DNA of 64,000 nt from Geobacter sp. UBA5735. Its GTDB lineage: Bacteria > Desulfobacterota > Desulfuromonadia > Geobacterales > Geobacteraceae. The stretch spans positions 11,868-75,867 of the forward strand of contig DIFZ01000045.1 in assembly GCA_002419385.1 (NCBI GenBank), written 5' to 3'. Under the pieces are notes generated by a model. That model made no database searches. It saw only the letters and a program-made list of their open reading frames with translations, and was not told where the DNA came from. Within the stretch, counting starts at the first letter, position 1, and every line of letters starts with the position of its first letter. A program made the position numbers and the translations under genes. Shown here piece by piece: positions 24,593-33,124 of the stretch.

Positions 24593-25552
24593 ATGGGATG
24601 TTTGCGCACTGCACTGCTGAAGAGTGCCATCGCCATACTGCTGATCATTTGTTCATCTTGTTCATCGGCCATCCGCCCGGTCCATGGAGAAGAATCGGAC
24701 AGCGACCTGGGAAAACTGCTGGTTCCGTATCTGCCCGAAAACACCGAGTGGGCTCTGACGGTGATCGACCTGGAAACGGGCAGACTGGTGGCGGAAACGG
24801 GCAATTCTTTGGGGGAACGGCTTGTCCCTGCCTCACTGATGAAGCTCCTCATTACGGGTGCAGTCCTCGATTACGCGGAGAAGGGCGGCTCGGTATGCAA
24901 AATCGTGACTGTGCGCAGCACCGTTACCGTCAAAGGGAAAAGGGGGCGCAAGAGCAGAAAAAAAACCTCTCTGGTTGCCAGGCAGTCCGTGGAAATCACG
25001 GATAAACGGGAACTTTTCGACATTTTGCACGACATGAACGTGCACAGCAGGAACGTGACGGCGCAAAACCTGGCGGATTCCCTGGGAGAACAGCGCTTCG
25101 GATCTCCCGGGACCCGCGCCAAGGGCAACAGGGCGGTGAGCAGTTTCCTCAGCAGCATGGGTCTCCCCTCCGGAGAAGCGATAATTGCCGACGGCTGCGG
25201 CCTGTCCAGGGAAAACAGGGTCACCGCGAATTTCATCGCCCACTATCTTTACCAGGCATCAAAAAAAACATGGTTCGACAGTTTCCGCGCGACCCTTCCC
25301 CGTCCAGGTTTGGAAGGAACCGTGAAGAGAATCGGCTACACTGACCCGCGCTTCCGGGTGAAAACCGGTCGTCTCAACAATGTGTTTGCGCTGGCCGGAT
25401 ACGGAGTCAACGCGGCAGGGAGCAAATTTACCTTCGCTTTCATCGTCAACGCGAAAAACGGCAGGATCTACGACCGGAAACACAGCAAGGGACAACTCCT
25501 GCGCCTGCTTGCGGAAGGCGCGCCGCCGCAAACCGTTGCTGTCCGGCAATAG
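24593..25552 (+). CDS. Compact D-alanyl-D-alanine carboxypeptidase/endopeptidase (DacB/PBP4 family)
   Basis: 319 residues from ATG 24593 (GAGGAG upstream). A hydrophobic signal ends in LLIICSSC, either a lipoprotein or a Sec signal. The S13 motifs are recognisable: S81-x-x-K84 in PASLMKLL, S-R-N in MNVHSRNVTAQ and KTG in RVKTGRLNNVFALAGY. Two conserved spots are changed, SDN to SRN and DGSGLS to DGCGLS. The protein is well below the roughly 450 residues of PBP4 and appears to lack the large domains inserted between the first two motifs. It probably trims peptidoglycan side chains, but activity is less certain because of the changes. Confidence 0.78.
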   Translation: MGCLRTALLKSAIAILLIICSSCSSAIRPVHGEESDSDLGKLLVPYLPENTEWALTVIDLETGRLVAETGNSLGERLVPASLMKLLITGAVLDYAEKGGSVCKIVTVRSTVTVKGKRGRKSRKKTSLVARQSVEITDKRELFDILHDMNVHSRNVTAQNLADSLGEQRFGSPGTRAKGNRAVSSFLSSMGLPSGEAIIADGCGLSRENRVTANFIAHYLYQASKKTWFDSFRATLPRPGLEGTVKRIGYTDPRFRVKTGRLNNVFALAGYGVNAAGSKFTFAFIVNAKNGRIYDRKHSKGQLLRLLAEGAPPQTVAVRQ

Positions 25553-25632
25553 CGGACTGCAAGAACCAAGTATCAGGTCTACACATTGGCAGTCTTATTT
25601 CTAAATCCATATATTTGTCAATGTGCAGGCCC

Positions 25633-25662
25633 GACACCCTCCTCCCTGACACCCTCCTCCCT
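25633..25662. repeat. 15-bp tandem duplication
   Basis: GACACCCTCCTCCCT occurs twice in direct contact in the gap between the carboxypeptidase and U32 genes. No other gene or hairpin is evident in this gap apart from the promoter at 25707. Confidence 0.8.
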
Positions 25663-25706
25663 TGTCTTTTCATGGCCCCTTTCAACCTCCAGAACGTGCA
25701 ATTCCC

Positions 25707-25736
25707 TTGACGCTTCTCCGCCTGTTCGGATAATCT
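25707..25736 (+). promoter_or_regulatory. Sigma-70-type promoter predicting a leaderless mRNA
   Basis: TTGACG (25707-25712) and TAATCT (25731-25736) are 18 bases apart. A start seven bases after the -10 box falls on the A of ATG 25743. There is no Shine-Dalgarno between the -10 box and the ATG, which fits a leaderless transcript. Confidence 0.55.
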
Positions 25737-25742
25737 GTAAAA

Positions 25743-28118
25743 ATGCCTGAAAAAACGAGATTACTCGCCAAAAAGCCTGAACTCCTCGCCCCTGCGGGCT
25801 CACTTGAGTCCTTTTTCGCCGCCATGGAGAAGGGGGCCGATGCGGTTTACGCCGGACTGTCGGATTTTTCCGCACGGGCGAAGGCCAAGAACTTCACCAT
25901 CCCGCAGATGGAGCGGATCACTGCCTATGCCCATTCCCTCGGGCGCAAGGTCTACGTCACCCTCAACACCCTGGTCAAGGAGCGGGAGCTCCCCCGACTC
26001 GTAGAGTGTATCTCGGCCCTCTCCGGCATGGGAGCAGACGGCGTGATCCTCCAGGACATGGGGGTCTTCCGGTTGATGCGCGACCATTTTCCCGATCTCC
26101 CTGCCCACGCTTCCACCCAGATGACCATCCACAATTCCCTCGGTGTCAAGGAGCTCGAACGGCTGGGCTTCTCCCGGGTAGTGTTGGCACGGGAGCTTCA
26201 CATCGATGAAATCAGGACCATAGCCGGCACGACTTCCATGGCACTGGAGTGCTTCATCCACGGAGCCCTCTGTTTTTCCTATTCCGGGCAATGCTATTTT
26301 TCCTCGTTCCTCGGCGGCTACAGCGGCAACAGGGGGCGCTGCGCCCAGCCCTGCCGCAGGCTCTACCGCTATCGGGGCAAGGAGGGCTACTATTTCTCCA
26401 CCAACGATTTCTCCAGCATCGACATGCTGCCGGAACTGGTGGATGCAGGGGTTTCCTCGTTCAAGATCGAGGGCAGGATGAAGTCGGCAGAGTACGTGGC
26501 GTGCGTGGTGGGGGCCTACCGGTTGGCGCTGGATGCCGCACCATCGCGGCGTGAGGAAGCCGTTGCCGATGCCAAGGAGCTGCTCAAGCTTTCCTTCGGC
26601 CGGGTGCCCACCAGGGGGTTTCTCGCTTCCCACCATCCAACCGACATCGCCACCCCGAGCCTGCGCGGCGCCACTGGCCGCTTCCTGGGGGAGATCAGGT
26701 CGATCCGGGGGAACCGCATCACCTTCGAGACCAAGGACCGCCTGCACGTCGGCGACCGGGTGCGGGTCCAGCCCAAGAGCGACATGGCCGGACGAGCGTT
26801 CACCATCAAGGATCTGTCCGTCGGCAGGGAAAGCGCAAAGGCTGCACGCGGCAGGGCGCTGGTCAGCACTACCGCACCCTTTGCCTTCTCTGTCGGGGAT
26901 GCAGTGTTCAAGGTTTCGTCGGAGACTGCCTTCACCATGAGCGAAAACGCCTGCCAGAGAAAGCTGGACAGCGTCAAGGGAGACAGGATCAGCTGCGACC
27001 TCGTGTTGGGGTTGGCCGACGAGACGCTGCAGGTTACCGGTCGTGCGGCAGGGATCGAGTGCGCGGCAGAATATCGCCTGGGCGCTCTGGAGCCTGCCCG
27101 CACCACCGACATGGAAGGGGTGCTGCGTGCCCAGTTCTCGAAATGCGGCGATACGCCGTTCACCCTGGCGTCCCTCTCGGCTGCTGGCTTCCCGGCGGTC
27201 CTCATCCCGCAGGCCAAGCTCAAGGATATCCGCCGCGAGTTCTACCGGTTGCTGGAGGAAAAGGCCCTGAAGGGGAAGGGTGAGCGGCTGCGGCTCGCAC
27301 GGGAGGCGGCTTTCCGGTCTCTTGTGGGAACACGGCCTGCCGCGTCGGGCAGGAAAGATGATCTTGCGGTCCGGGTCGAGAGCATCAGGGACTTCCACCT
27401 GCTGCACCAGGAAGGTGTGGATGGACTGATCCTGCCGGTCAGTAGAGCCAACATCCACCAGCTTCCGGCGTTTGCCGCGAAGCTGAGGGGCCGGCCCGAT
27501 ACGGTGACCTGGCATCTGCCGTTCATCGTTTTAGAGGCTGACATCCCCTATTACCGGGAGGCTGTCAAGCTGATCACCTTGCACGGCTTCCGCAGGTTCG
27601 AGGCCTCAAACCTGGCCCATTTCCAACTGCTGGCCGGGTACGAGGTGGAGATATCCAGCCACTACCGGCTGTTTTCCCTGAACAGCCAGGCGCTTCTCTC
27701 CTGGCATGAGGAGGGGGTGAAGACAGCCACCCTCTATATGGAGGACGATTCGGAGAACATGGCGGACCTTCTGGCGGCCGACGTTCCCGTCAGCCGGCGG
27801 GTGCTGCTTTTTGCGCCGGTCCCGGTAATCACCTCGAAGATAACCATCAAGGGGGTGCGGGCCGATTCTCCGGTGGTGTCCGACCGCGGCGATGCCTATA
27901 CGGTGACTGCTCGAGACGGCCTCACCACCGTCACGGCCGACCGCCGGTTTGCCATTTCCGGCTACCGCAGGCGGCTTCGGGATATGGGTTGTCCTTCCTT
28001 CGAGGCAGACCTGTCGCTGGAGTCGGGCGACGTGAGAAGGCAGGTGCTGGATGCCTGCATCAGGGGCGTGTCCATCGAGGGGACGTCGGAGTTCAACTTC
28101 ACCATGGGGCTGACGTGA
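25743..28118 (+). CDS. U32-family protein, RlhA-type 23S rRNA hydroxylation factor
   Basis: 791 residues. The N-terminal half is the U32 (peptidase-like) domain, with the signature LECFIHGALCFSYSGQC followed by a cysteine pair in GRCAQPCRRLY. The first block ELLAPAGSLESFFAAMEKGA is diagnostic. The C-terminal half matches the extended DUF3656-containing layout of RlhA (YdcP), which hydroxylates a cytidine of 23S rRNA using prephenate-derived groups and probably an Fe-S cluster. It is longer than E. coli RlhA. The old label collagenase-like peptidase is probably misleading. It appears monocistronic, with an in-contact promoter. RlhA-like function is inferred from architecture. Confidence 0.8.
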   Translation: MPEKTRLLAKKPELLAPAGSLESFFAAMEKGADAVYAGLSDFSARAKAKNFTIPQMERITAYAHSLGRKVYVTLNTLVKERELPRLVECISALSGMGADGVILQDMGVFRLMRDHFPDLPAHASTQMTIHNSLGVKELERLGFSRVVLARELHIDEIRTIAGTTSMALECFIHGALCFSYSGQCYFSSFLGGYSGNRGRCAQPCRRLYRYRGKEGYYFSTNDFSSIDMLPELVDAGVSSFKIEGRMKSAEYVACVVGAYRLALDAAPSRREEAVADAKELLKLSFGRVPTRGFLASHHPTDIATPSLRGATGRFLGEIRSIRGNRITFETKDRLHVGDRVRVQPKSDMAGRAFTIKDLSVGRESAKAARGRALVSTTAPFAFSVGDAVFKVSSETAFTMSENACQRKLDSVKGDRISCDLVLGLADETLQVTGRAAGIECAAEYRLGALEPARTTDMEGVLRAQFSKCGDTPFTLASLSAAGFPAVLIPQAKLKDIRREFYRLLEEKALKGKGERLRLAREAAFRSLVGTRPAASGRKDDLAVRVESIRDFHLLHQEGVDGLILPVSRANIHQLPAFAAKLRGRPDTVTWHLPFIVLEADIPYYREAVKLITLHGFRRFEASNLAHFQLLAGYEVEISSHYRLFSLNSQALLSWHEEGVKTATLYMEDDSENMADLLAADVPVSRRVLLFAPVPVITSKITIKGVRADSPVVSDRGDAYTVTARDGLTTVTADRRFAISGYRRRLRDMGCPSFEADLSLESGDVRRQVLDACIRGVSIEGTSEFNFTMGLT

Positions 28119-28162
28119 ATAGGGTTTACGAATAGGAAACAACTGTAACCGGAGGCAAAGCC

Positions 28163-28786
28163 GTGACCACATCAACCGTGCTGTATTTTCTCGGCGCCTC
28201 GGTTGCGCTCACCATCGCACCCGGTCCCGACAATACCTTCGTCGTGGCCCAGGGGGTGTCCCGGGGGAGAAAGGCCGCTATCATAACGGCGTTGGGGATG
28301 TGCAGCGGTGTCAGCGTCCACACAGCTGCCGCAGCCCTCGGCATATCCGCGCTCCTGTATTCCTCGGCTACCGCTTTCATGGTATTGAAGTATGCCGGTG
28401 CTGCATATCTTCTCTATCTGGCATACAAATCTTTGAAAGAGCAGCAGATCCTGCTTCCCTCAGGCACGGTGGATGGTCAAACGTGGCGGGTGATGTTTCG
28501 CAGGGGCTTCATCATGAATGTGGTGAATCCCAAGGTGGCGCTCTTTTTTCTTGCCTTTCTCCCCCAGTTCGTCACCGGCCGTTCCGGAGACACCTCCTGG
28601 CAGATATTCATCCTCGGGCTGCTGTTCATGGTGCAGGCTGCCGTGGTGTTCAGCGCCATCGGCTATCTCTCCGGAAGCGTGGGCGACCTGGTTGCCCGGA
28701 AGCCGCGCGTCGCCCGCTATTTCGGCTGGCTGACCGCCGGCGTGTTCGCTTCCCTGGGGGTGAGGCTGGCCCTGGCAGAGAGGTGA
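28163..28786 (+). CDS. LysE/RhtB-family amino-acid exporter
   Basis: 207 residues with about six hydrophobic segments. The N-terminal LTIAPGPDNTFVVAQGVSRG is the LysE/RhtB signature with the conserved PGP. NVVNPKVALFFLAFLPQFV is the second conserved block (NPK). The start is GTG 28163 with CGGAGG 7 bases upstream. Members export lysine, arginine, threonine or homoserine derivatives across the inner membrane; the specific substrate here is not determined. It is convergent with the aryl-CoA ligase gene. Confidence 0.88.
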   Translation: MTTSTVLYFLGASVALTIAPGPDNTFVVAQGVSRGRKAAIITALGMCSGVSVHTAAAALGISALLYSSATAFMVLKYAGAAYLLYLAYKSLKEQQILLPSGTVDGQTWRVMFRRGFIMNVVNPKVALFFLAFLPQFVTGRSGDTSWQIFILGLLFMVQAAVVFSAIGYLSGSVGDLVARKPRVARYFGWLTAGVFASLGVRLALAER

Positions 28787-28809
28787 ATCTTTCATTGAGC
28801 CGCTGCACG

Positions 28810-30312
28810 TCAGCAGACCCGGCGCAGCATGACCCGCCGGATCTTGCCGGTGTCGGTCTTGGGCAGTTCGTCCACCCAATCCACCTGCACCGGGCACATG
28901 TACGCCGGCAGCTTCCCCACGGTGAAGCGCCGCAGTTCCCTCTCCAGCATGCGCTTCGGTTCGTATCCTTCCTTCAGCACCACGTAGGCGATCGGCCGGA
29001 CCAGGCTCTCGACTTTCCGCCAGCTTACGGCGCACTCCAGAACCGCTTCATGTTCCAGCAGCACCGACTCCACCCGTGCCGGGGAAACCCATTGGGCATC
29101 GACCTTGAACATTTCGTCGCTGCGCCCCTGGAAGGTATACCAGCCGCCTTCCTGGATGAACACGTCGCCGGTGTTGAGCCATCCGCCCGGGAGCATGGTT
29201 TGTGCTGTTTTTCCGGGCAGGTTGAGGTAAAAGGGTGCGATGCTGGGTCCTTTGACATGGAGGTGGCCGGGGGTGCCGGTTTTAACCGGACGCCCCTCAT
29301 CATCGACGATGCGGGTTTCGAAGGGCGGTATGATGCGGCCGGCGGTCCCGGGCCTGACATTCCCGGGGCGGTTGGAGATGTAAATGTGCAGGGCCTCGGT
29401 GGAGCCGATGCCGTCGATCAGCTCGATGCCGGTGGTTTGCTTCCACTCTCGATAAATGGGTGCTGGAAGCGGCTCACCTGCCGAAACGCACAGTCGCACC
29501 GATGCCAGGGGCGTGACGGTTTTCAGAGTCTTGAGCAGCATGTTGTAGGCGGACGGTACCCCGAAAAAAATCGTGACGCCGTATTTTTCCACCATCCGGA
29601 GAATGTCGGCCGGGTCCGGTTTCCCGGAGAAGAGTACGACGGTGGCCCCGAACCGGAGGGGAAAGGAAAAGCTGTTTCCCAGCCCATAGGCGAAAAAGAG
29701 CTTGCTGGCTGAAAAGACCACGTCACTGCCGGTCATGCCGAGAACCGACCCGGCATAGGCATCGGCGGAGGCCGGCAGATCCCCGTGCCGATGGGGTACG
29801 CCCTTTGGAGAGCCGGTGCTGCCGGAGCTGTAGAGAAGAAAGGCGATTTCGTCGGCGGACGGGACGTGGGGTGCGGTGTCTGCCGGTGCGGAGGCAATGG
29901 CGGATCGAAAGCACGGATCGTCGAGCAGCAGGGTGGTGCGGAGACGGGGCGAAATGGCTTGGAATGCCGGAGTAACGCAGGATTCGGTGACAAGCGACAC
30001 GGCCATGGAGTCCTGCATGATGTAGCGGTATTCGTCCGCGGACAGGGCGGGATTGGTCAGGACCGGCACCGCGCCCCGTTTCAGGCATCCCAGCAGGGCG
30101 ATGAAACAGAACGCGGAATCCCCCGCGGCAAAAATCACCCTCTCGCCCACCGCTGTACCGGAATCGCAGAGCATGGCGGCGAAGCGGTTCGACAGGTCGT
30201 CCAGCTGACGATAGGTCATGGCGCATTCGTCTGTGATGAGCGCAGTCTTGTCAGGATGGCTCGCCAGGTGGGGTGCGAGGAGGGCCACGGCGGCATTGGG
30301 AAATTGATTCAT
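28810..30312 (-). CDS. Benzoate-CoA ligase-family AMP-dependent synthetase
   Basis: 500 residues from ATG 30312; an upstream ATG at 30381 adds a poor leader. The AMP-binding motif is YSSGSTGSPKGVPH. IDGIGSTEALHIYIS, GWLNTGDVF and a terminal PKTDTGKIRR with the acyl-adenylate lysine complete the ANL fold. SNRPGNVRPGTAG is characteristic of benzoate-CoA ligase-like members. It activates a carboxylic acid, probably aromatic, with ATP and CoA; Geobacter species that grow on aromatics carry such genes. It is divergent from larB and has no aromatic pathway genes beside it. Confidence 0.85.
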   Translation of the reverse strand: MNQFPNAAVALLAPHLASHPDKTALITDECAMTYRQLDDLSNRFAAMLCDSGTAVGERVIFAAGDSAFCFIALLGCLKRGAVPVLTNPALSADEYRYIMQDSMAVSLVTESCVTPAFQAISPRLRTTLLLDDPCFRSAIASAPADTAPHVPSADEIAFLLYSSGSTGSPKGVPHRHGDLPASADAYAGSVLGMTGSDVVFSASKLFFAYGLGNSFSFPLRFGATVVLFSGKPDPADILRMVEKYGVTIFFGVPSAYNMLLKTLKTVTPLASVRLCVSAGEPLPAPIYREWKQTTGIELIDGIGSTEALHIYISNRPGNVRPGTAGRIIPPFETRIVDDEGRPVKTGTPGHLHVKGPSIAPFYLNLPGKTAQTMLPGGWLNTGDVFIQEGGWYTFQGRSDEMFKVDAQWVSPARVESVLLEHEAVLECAVSWRKVESLVRPIAYVVLKEGYEPKRMLERELRRFTVGKLPAYMCPVQVDWVDELPKTDTGKIRRVMLRRVC

Positions 30313-30468
30313 AGTGAGCGCAGCTCCAGCCGGTGGGGATGTTGAATTTTTATAATCCCGGCCATGTCGTTTGTCAAACAAAAGGTGCCCCTGCTTCCGA
30401 ATCGGTAAGCGACAATGTGTGATTCCGTGTTCCCGGGCAGCAACTATTTATTTTCTCTCCCGTGCACA

Positions 30469-30489
30469 AAGTGTTATACTTCAACACTT
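30469..30489 (+). promoter_or_regulatory. Inverted repeat overlapping a -10 box upstream of larB
   Basis: AAGTGTT, a 7-base spacer and AACACTT form a perfect inverted repeat whose centre contains TATACT, a plausible -10 element. It lies 70 bases before larB in the larB/aryl-CoA ligase divergent region (30313-30558) and looks like a repressor operator. The regulator is unknown. Confidence 0.5.
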
Positions 30490-30558
30490 ACTGTCCTGCA
30501 CGCCGGTCAGTCGGACGGGGCGCCGGACCGGACACGAAAACCGACAACGGGGACCGTT

Positions 30559-31311
30559 ATGGATACCAGGGATCTTGCCCTGCTGCTGAACAGCGTGAAA
30601 ACCGGCGGCACTACCGTCGAGGATGCCCTCGAGCGGCTGCGCCACCTCCCCTTCGAAGATATCGGCTGCGCCACCGTGGATCACCACCGCGGACTCCGGC
30701 AGGGTTTTCCCGAGGTGGTGTTCGGCGAGAGCAAGAGTGCAGTGCAGATAGGACAGATCGTGCATGCACTGCTGGCCAAGGGAAACAATATCCTGGTAAC
30801 CAGGCTGGACGGTGACAAGGCGCTGCAGCTGCAGGAAGCGTTTCCGTCAGCTGCGTACCATGCCGATGCCCGCTGCCTTACCATGGAGCAGAAGCCTGTG
30901 GAAATGATGGGCAAGGGGCCTGTGCTGGTGATTTCCGCCGGCACCTCGGATATCCCGGTCGCAGCCGAAGCGGAGGTTACCGCCCGCCTCATGGGCAACC
31001 ATGTTGACCATCTCTACGATGTGGGCGTTTCCGGTATCCACCGGCTCCTGGGCAACAAGGACCTTATCTTTGCCGCATCAGTCCTGATCGTAGTGGCAGG
31101 CATGGAGGGCGCGCTTCCGTCGGTTGTCGGCGGCATGGTGAACCGGCCGGTAGTCGCCGTTCCCACATCGGTGGGTTACGGAGCGTCCTTCGGCGGGATA
31201 GCGGCACTCCTGGGAATGCTCAATTCGTGCGCGTCGGGCGTAACGGTCGTCAATATCGACAACGGCTTCGGCGCTGCCTATGCAGCGAGCCTGATGAACA
31301 GGAAGGATTAG
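30559..31311 (+). CDS. larB: Nickel-pincer nucleotide synthase LarB
   Basis: 250 residues from ATG 30559 (GGGG about 6 bases upstream). Carboxylates the pyridinium ring of nicotinic acid adenine dinucleotide and releases AMP, the first step to the nickel-pincer nucleotide. The C-terminal half is the PurE-like domain: VLVISAGTSDIPVAAEAEVT, DVGVSGIHRLL, VVAGMEGALPSVVGG and PTSVGYGASFGGIAALL. The N-terminal domain carries DHHRGLRQGFPEVVFGESK, typical of LarB. larC follows across a 194-base repeat-filled gap. Confidence 0.93.
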   Translation: MDTRDLALLLNSVKTGGTTVEDALERLRHLPFEDIGCATVDHHRGLRQGFPEVVFGESKSAVQIGQIVHALLAKGNNILVTRLDGDKALQLQEAFPSAAYHADARCLTMEQKPVEMMGKGPVLVISAGTSDIPVAAEAEVTARLMGNHVDHLYDVGVSGIHRLLGNKDLIFAASVLIVVAGMEGALPSVVGGMVNRPVVAVPTSVGYGASFGGIAALLGMLNSCASGVTVVNIDNGFGAAYAASLMNRKD

Positions 31312-31493
31312 AAATCCCCCTCAGTCCCCCTTTTGCAAAGGGGGAAGACAAATGAGTCTCTTCCATTCAATAACGGGAAAGGTTGAAGAGAGCCCCTTTA
31401 CGCAAGCGATAAAGTTACAAGAATATCCACAATTATTTAATGGGGTTGACTACGTTCTCCCCCCCTTTATGAAAGGGGGGCCGGGGGGGATTT
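31312..31493. repeat. MITE-like element with inverted ends between larB and larC
   Basis: The left end AAATCCCCCTCAGTCCCCC and the right end, which reads AAATCCCCCCCGGCCCCCC on the other strand, are inverted copies. Each is followed by its own small hairpin (CCCCCTTTGCAAAGGGGG at left, CCCCCCTTTATGAAAGGGGGG at right). The 182-base element has no open frame. It starts one base after the larB stop codon begins to end and finishes 12 bases before larC. Related compact copies lie at 40043-40115. Confidence 0.75.
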
Positions 31494-31505
31494 CTTGAAG
31501 ATGCC

Positions 31506-32678
31506 ATGAAGATACTCTATTTCGACTGTTACGCCGGGATTTCCGGGGATATGACGATCGGGGCGCTGCTGGACCTGGGGGTGCCGCTGGATTATCTCAG
31601 GGAGAGCCTGTCCCATCTTCCACTGCACCTGCCCGACGGTGCCCTCAGCCTCGAGGAAACCAGCCGCCGCGGGATCAGAGCGGCCAGGTTCACGGTCCGG
31701 GCTCAGGAATCCCCCGGCCACCGGTCCCATGCCCGGATAGCCGAAATGATTTTCCTGAGTTCCCTGCCCGATCGGGTGAAGGACCTGTCGCAGAGGATAT
31801 TCCTCCGCCTGGCCGAGGCCGAAGCCGCGGTCCACGGCGTGGCTGTGGATGACGTCCATTTCCACGAAGTGGGCGCCCTGGATTCGATCGTGGACATCGT
31901 AGGGACGGCCATATGCATCGATTGCCTGGGTGCCGCGGAGTTCTACACCGCTCCCCTGCCGCTGGGCGGGGGGTTCGTGGACACGGCCCACGGCAGGCTG
32001 CCGGTTCCCGCGCCGGCGACGGCAGAGCTGCTCAAGGGTCTGCCGGTGCATGCCGGCATCATCGAGGGGGAGCGGGTGACACCAACCGGCGCAGCCATCA
32101 TCTCTTCCCTGTTTTCCGGAACGGGCTTGCCGCCTTCGTTCACCTGCCGGGCGGTGGGGTGCGGCGCCGGGGAGCGAGACTTCGCCGATGTGCCCAACAT
32201 CCTGCGCGTTTTCATGGGGGAGCGATCGGGCTCCCTGGCGTGTGACGAGGTCAGGGTCGTGGAGGCGCACCTCGATGACATGAATCCCGAGATCCTCGGC
32301 TACCTCATGGACCGCCTGCTGGCGGCCGGGGCGCTCGATGTGGCGTTCTCCCCGTTGCAGATGAAGAAAAACCGGCCCGGCGTGCGCATTACCGTCATCG
32401 CCCCTGCCTCGGGAGTCGAGATGGTGGCGCGTCTGGTGCTGACGGAAACTTCCGCCATCGGCGTGCGCCACTACCCGGCGGCCCGCCTGAAGCTGGAGCG
32501 GGAAGTGGAGGAGCGGCAAACCAGCCTGGGCGCGGTGCGGGTCAAGGTGATCCGCGAAGGCGGGGCCGTGCTGCGCACCGTGCCGGAATTCGAGGAGTGC
32601 CGCCGCATTGCCGAAGCAACGGGCATCTCGTTGCAGGAAGTTTACCGGATCATCGACAGGGAGACGGGGAGCGCATGA
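31506..32678 (+). CDS. larC: Nickel insertion protein LarC
   Basis: 390 residues. Inserts nickel into pyridinium-3,5-bisthiocarboxylic acid mononucleotide with CTP to form the mature pincer cofactor. The N-terminal YFDCYAGISGDMTIGALLDL and the metal-binding VDDVHFHEVGALDSIVDIVG are hallmarks. ERVTPTGAAII and EAHLDDMNPEILGYLMDRLL are further family blocks. In the Lactobacillus model the two halves are joined by a programmed frameshift; here it is one uninterrupted frame. Its stop overlaps the pgpA start (ATGA), so it heads a larC-pgpA-cinA unit. Confidence 0.93.
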   Translation: MKILYFDCYAGISGDMTIGALLDLGVPLDYLRESLSHLPLHLPDGALSLEETSRRGIRAARFTVRAQESPGHRSHARIAEMIFLSSLPDRVKDLSQRIFLRLAEAEAAVHGVAVDDVHFHEVGALDSIVDIVGTAICIDCLGAAEFYTAPLPLGGGFVDTAHGRLPVPAPATAELLKGLPVHAGIIEGERVTPTGAAIISSLFSGTGLPPSFTCRAVGCGAGERDFADVPNILRVFMGERSGSLACDEVRVVEAHLDDMNPEILGYLMDRLLAAGALDVAFSPLQMKKNRPGVRITVIAPASGVEMVARLVLTETSAIGVRHYPAARLKLEREVEERQTSLGAVRVKVIREGGAVLRTVPEFEECRRIAEATGISLQEVYRIIDRETGSA

Positions 32679-33124
32679 GTCGGTTCATCAAGCTTGCTGC
32701 CACATGGTTCGGGACGGGCTTGAGCCCCTGGGCTCCGGGCACTGTGGGCACCCTGGGGGCGATCCCCTTCTACCTGGCCCTGGCGCAGCTCCCCCTCTGG
32801 CTCTATGGAGTCACTGTCGCGGCGTTCTCTGTTTTTTCGTGCTGGGTTTCCGGCCACGGGGAACGGGAATTCGGCGAACGGGACCCGGGCAAGATCGTGA
32901 TCGACGAGGTTGCGGGATATCTGGTTGCCATGACGGCTGTTCCCTGTACCTGGAAGACCGTTCTGGCCGGATTCGTCCTGTTCCGCTTTTTCGACATCTG
33001 CAAGATTCCGCCGGCCCGGTATTTCGACCGGCAGATGAAAAACGGCTTCGGGGTGGTCCTGGACGACATCGTCGCCGGGATTTACTCCTGCGTGGCCCTC
33101 CACCTTCTCAAGGGGTTCTTATGA
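32675..33124 (+). CDS. pgpA: Phosphatidylglycerophosphatase A
   Basis: 149 residues with about three to four hydrophobic segments. It removes phosphate from phosphatidylglycerophosphate at the inner membrane. GTGLSPWAPGTVGTLGAI and GKIVIDEVAGYLVAM, with the acidic DE pair, together with FRFFDICKIPPARYFDR, are the family motifs. ATG 32675 overlaps the larC stop, and the pgpA stop overlaps the cinA start, both as ATGA. Confidence 0.93.
   Translation: MSRFIKLAATWFGTGLSPWAPGTVGTLGAIPFYLALAQLPLWLYGVTVAAFSVFSCWVSGHGEREFGERDPGKIVIDEVAGYLVAMTAVPCTWKTVLAGFVLFRFFDICKIPPARYFDRQMKNGFGVVLDDIVAGIYSCVALHLLKGFL

Noticed and set aside
28300..29712. 470-codon plus-strand frame over the LysE end and the CoA-ligase gene
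   Set aside because: It overlaps two well-supported genes in other frames and its translation shows no family pattern.
32608..33120. Apparent fusion of pgpA region and CinA in one frame
   Set aside because: The upstream part is an out-of-frame reading of larC and pgpA; the true CinA start is ATG 33121 overlapping the pgpA stop.
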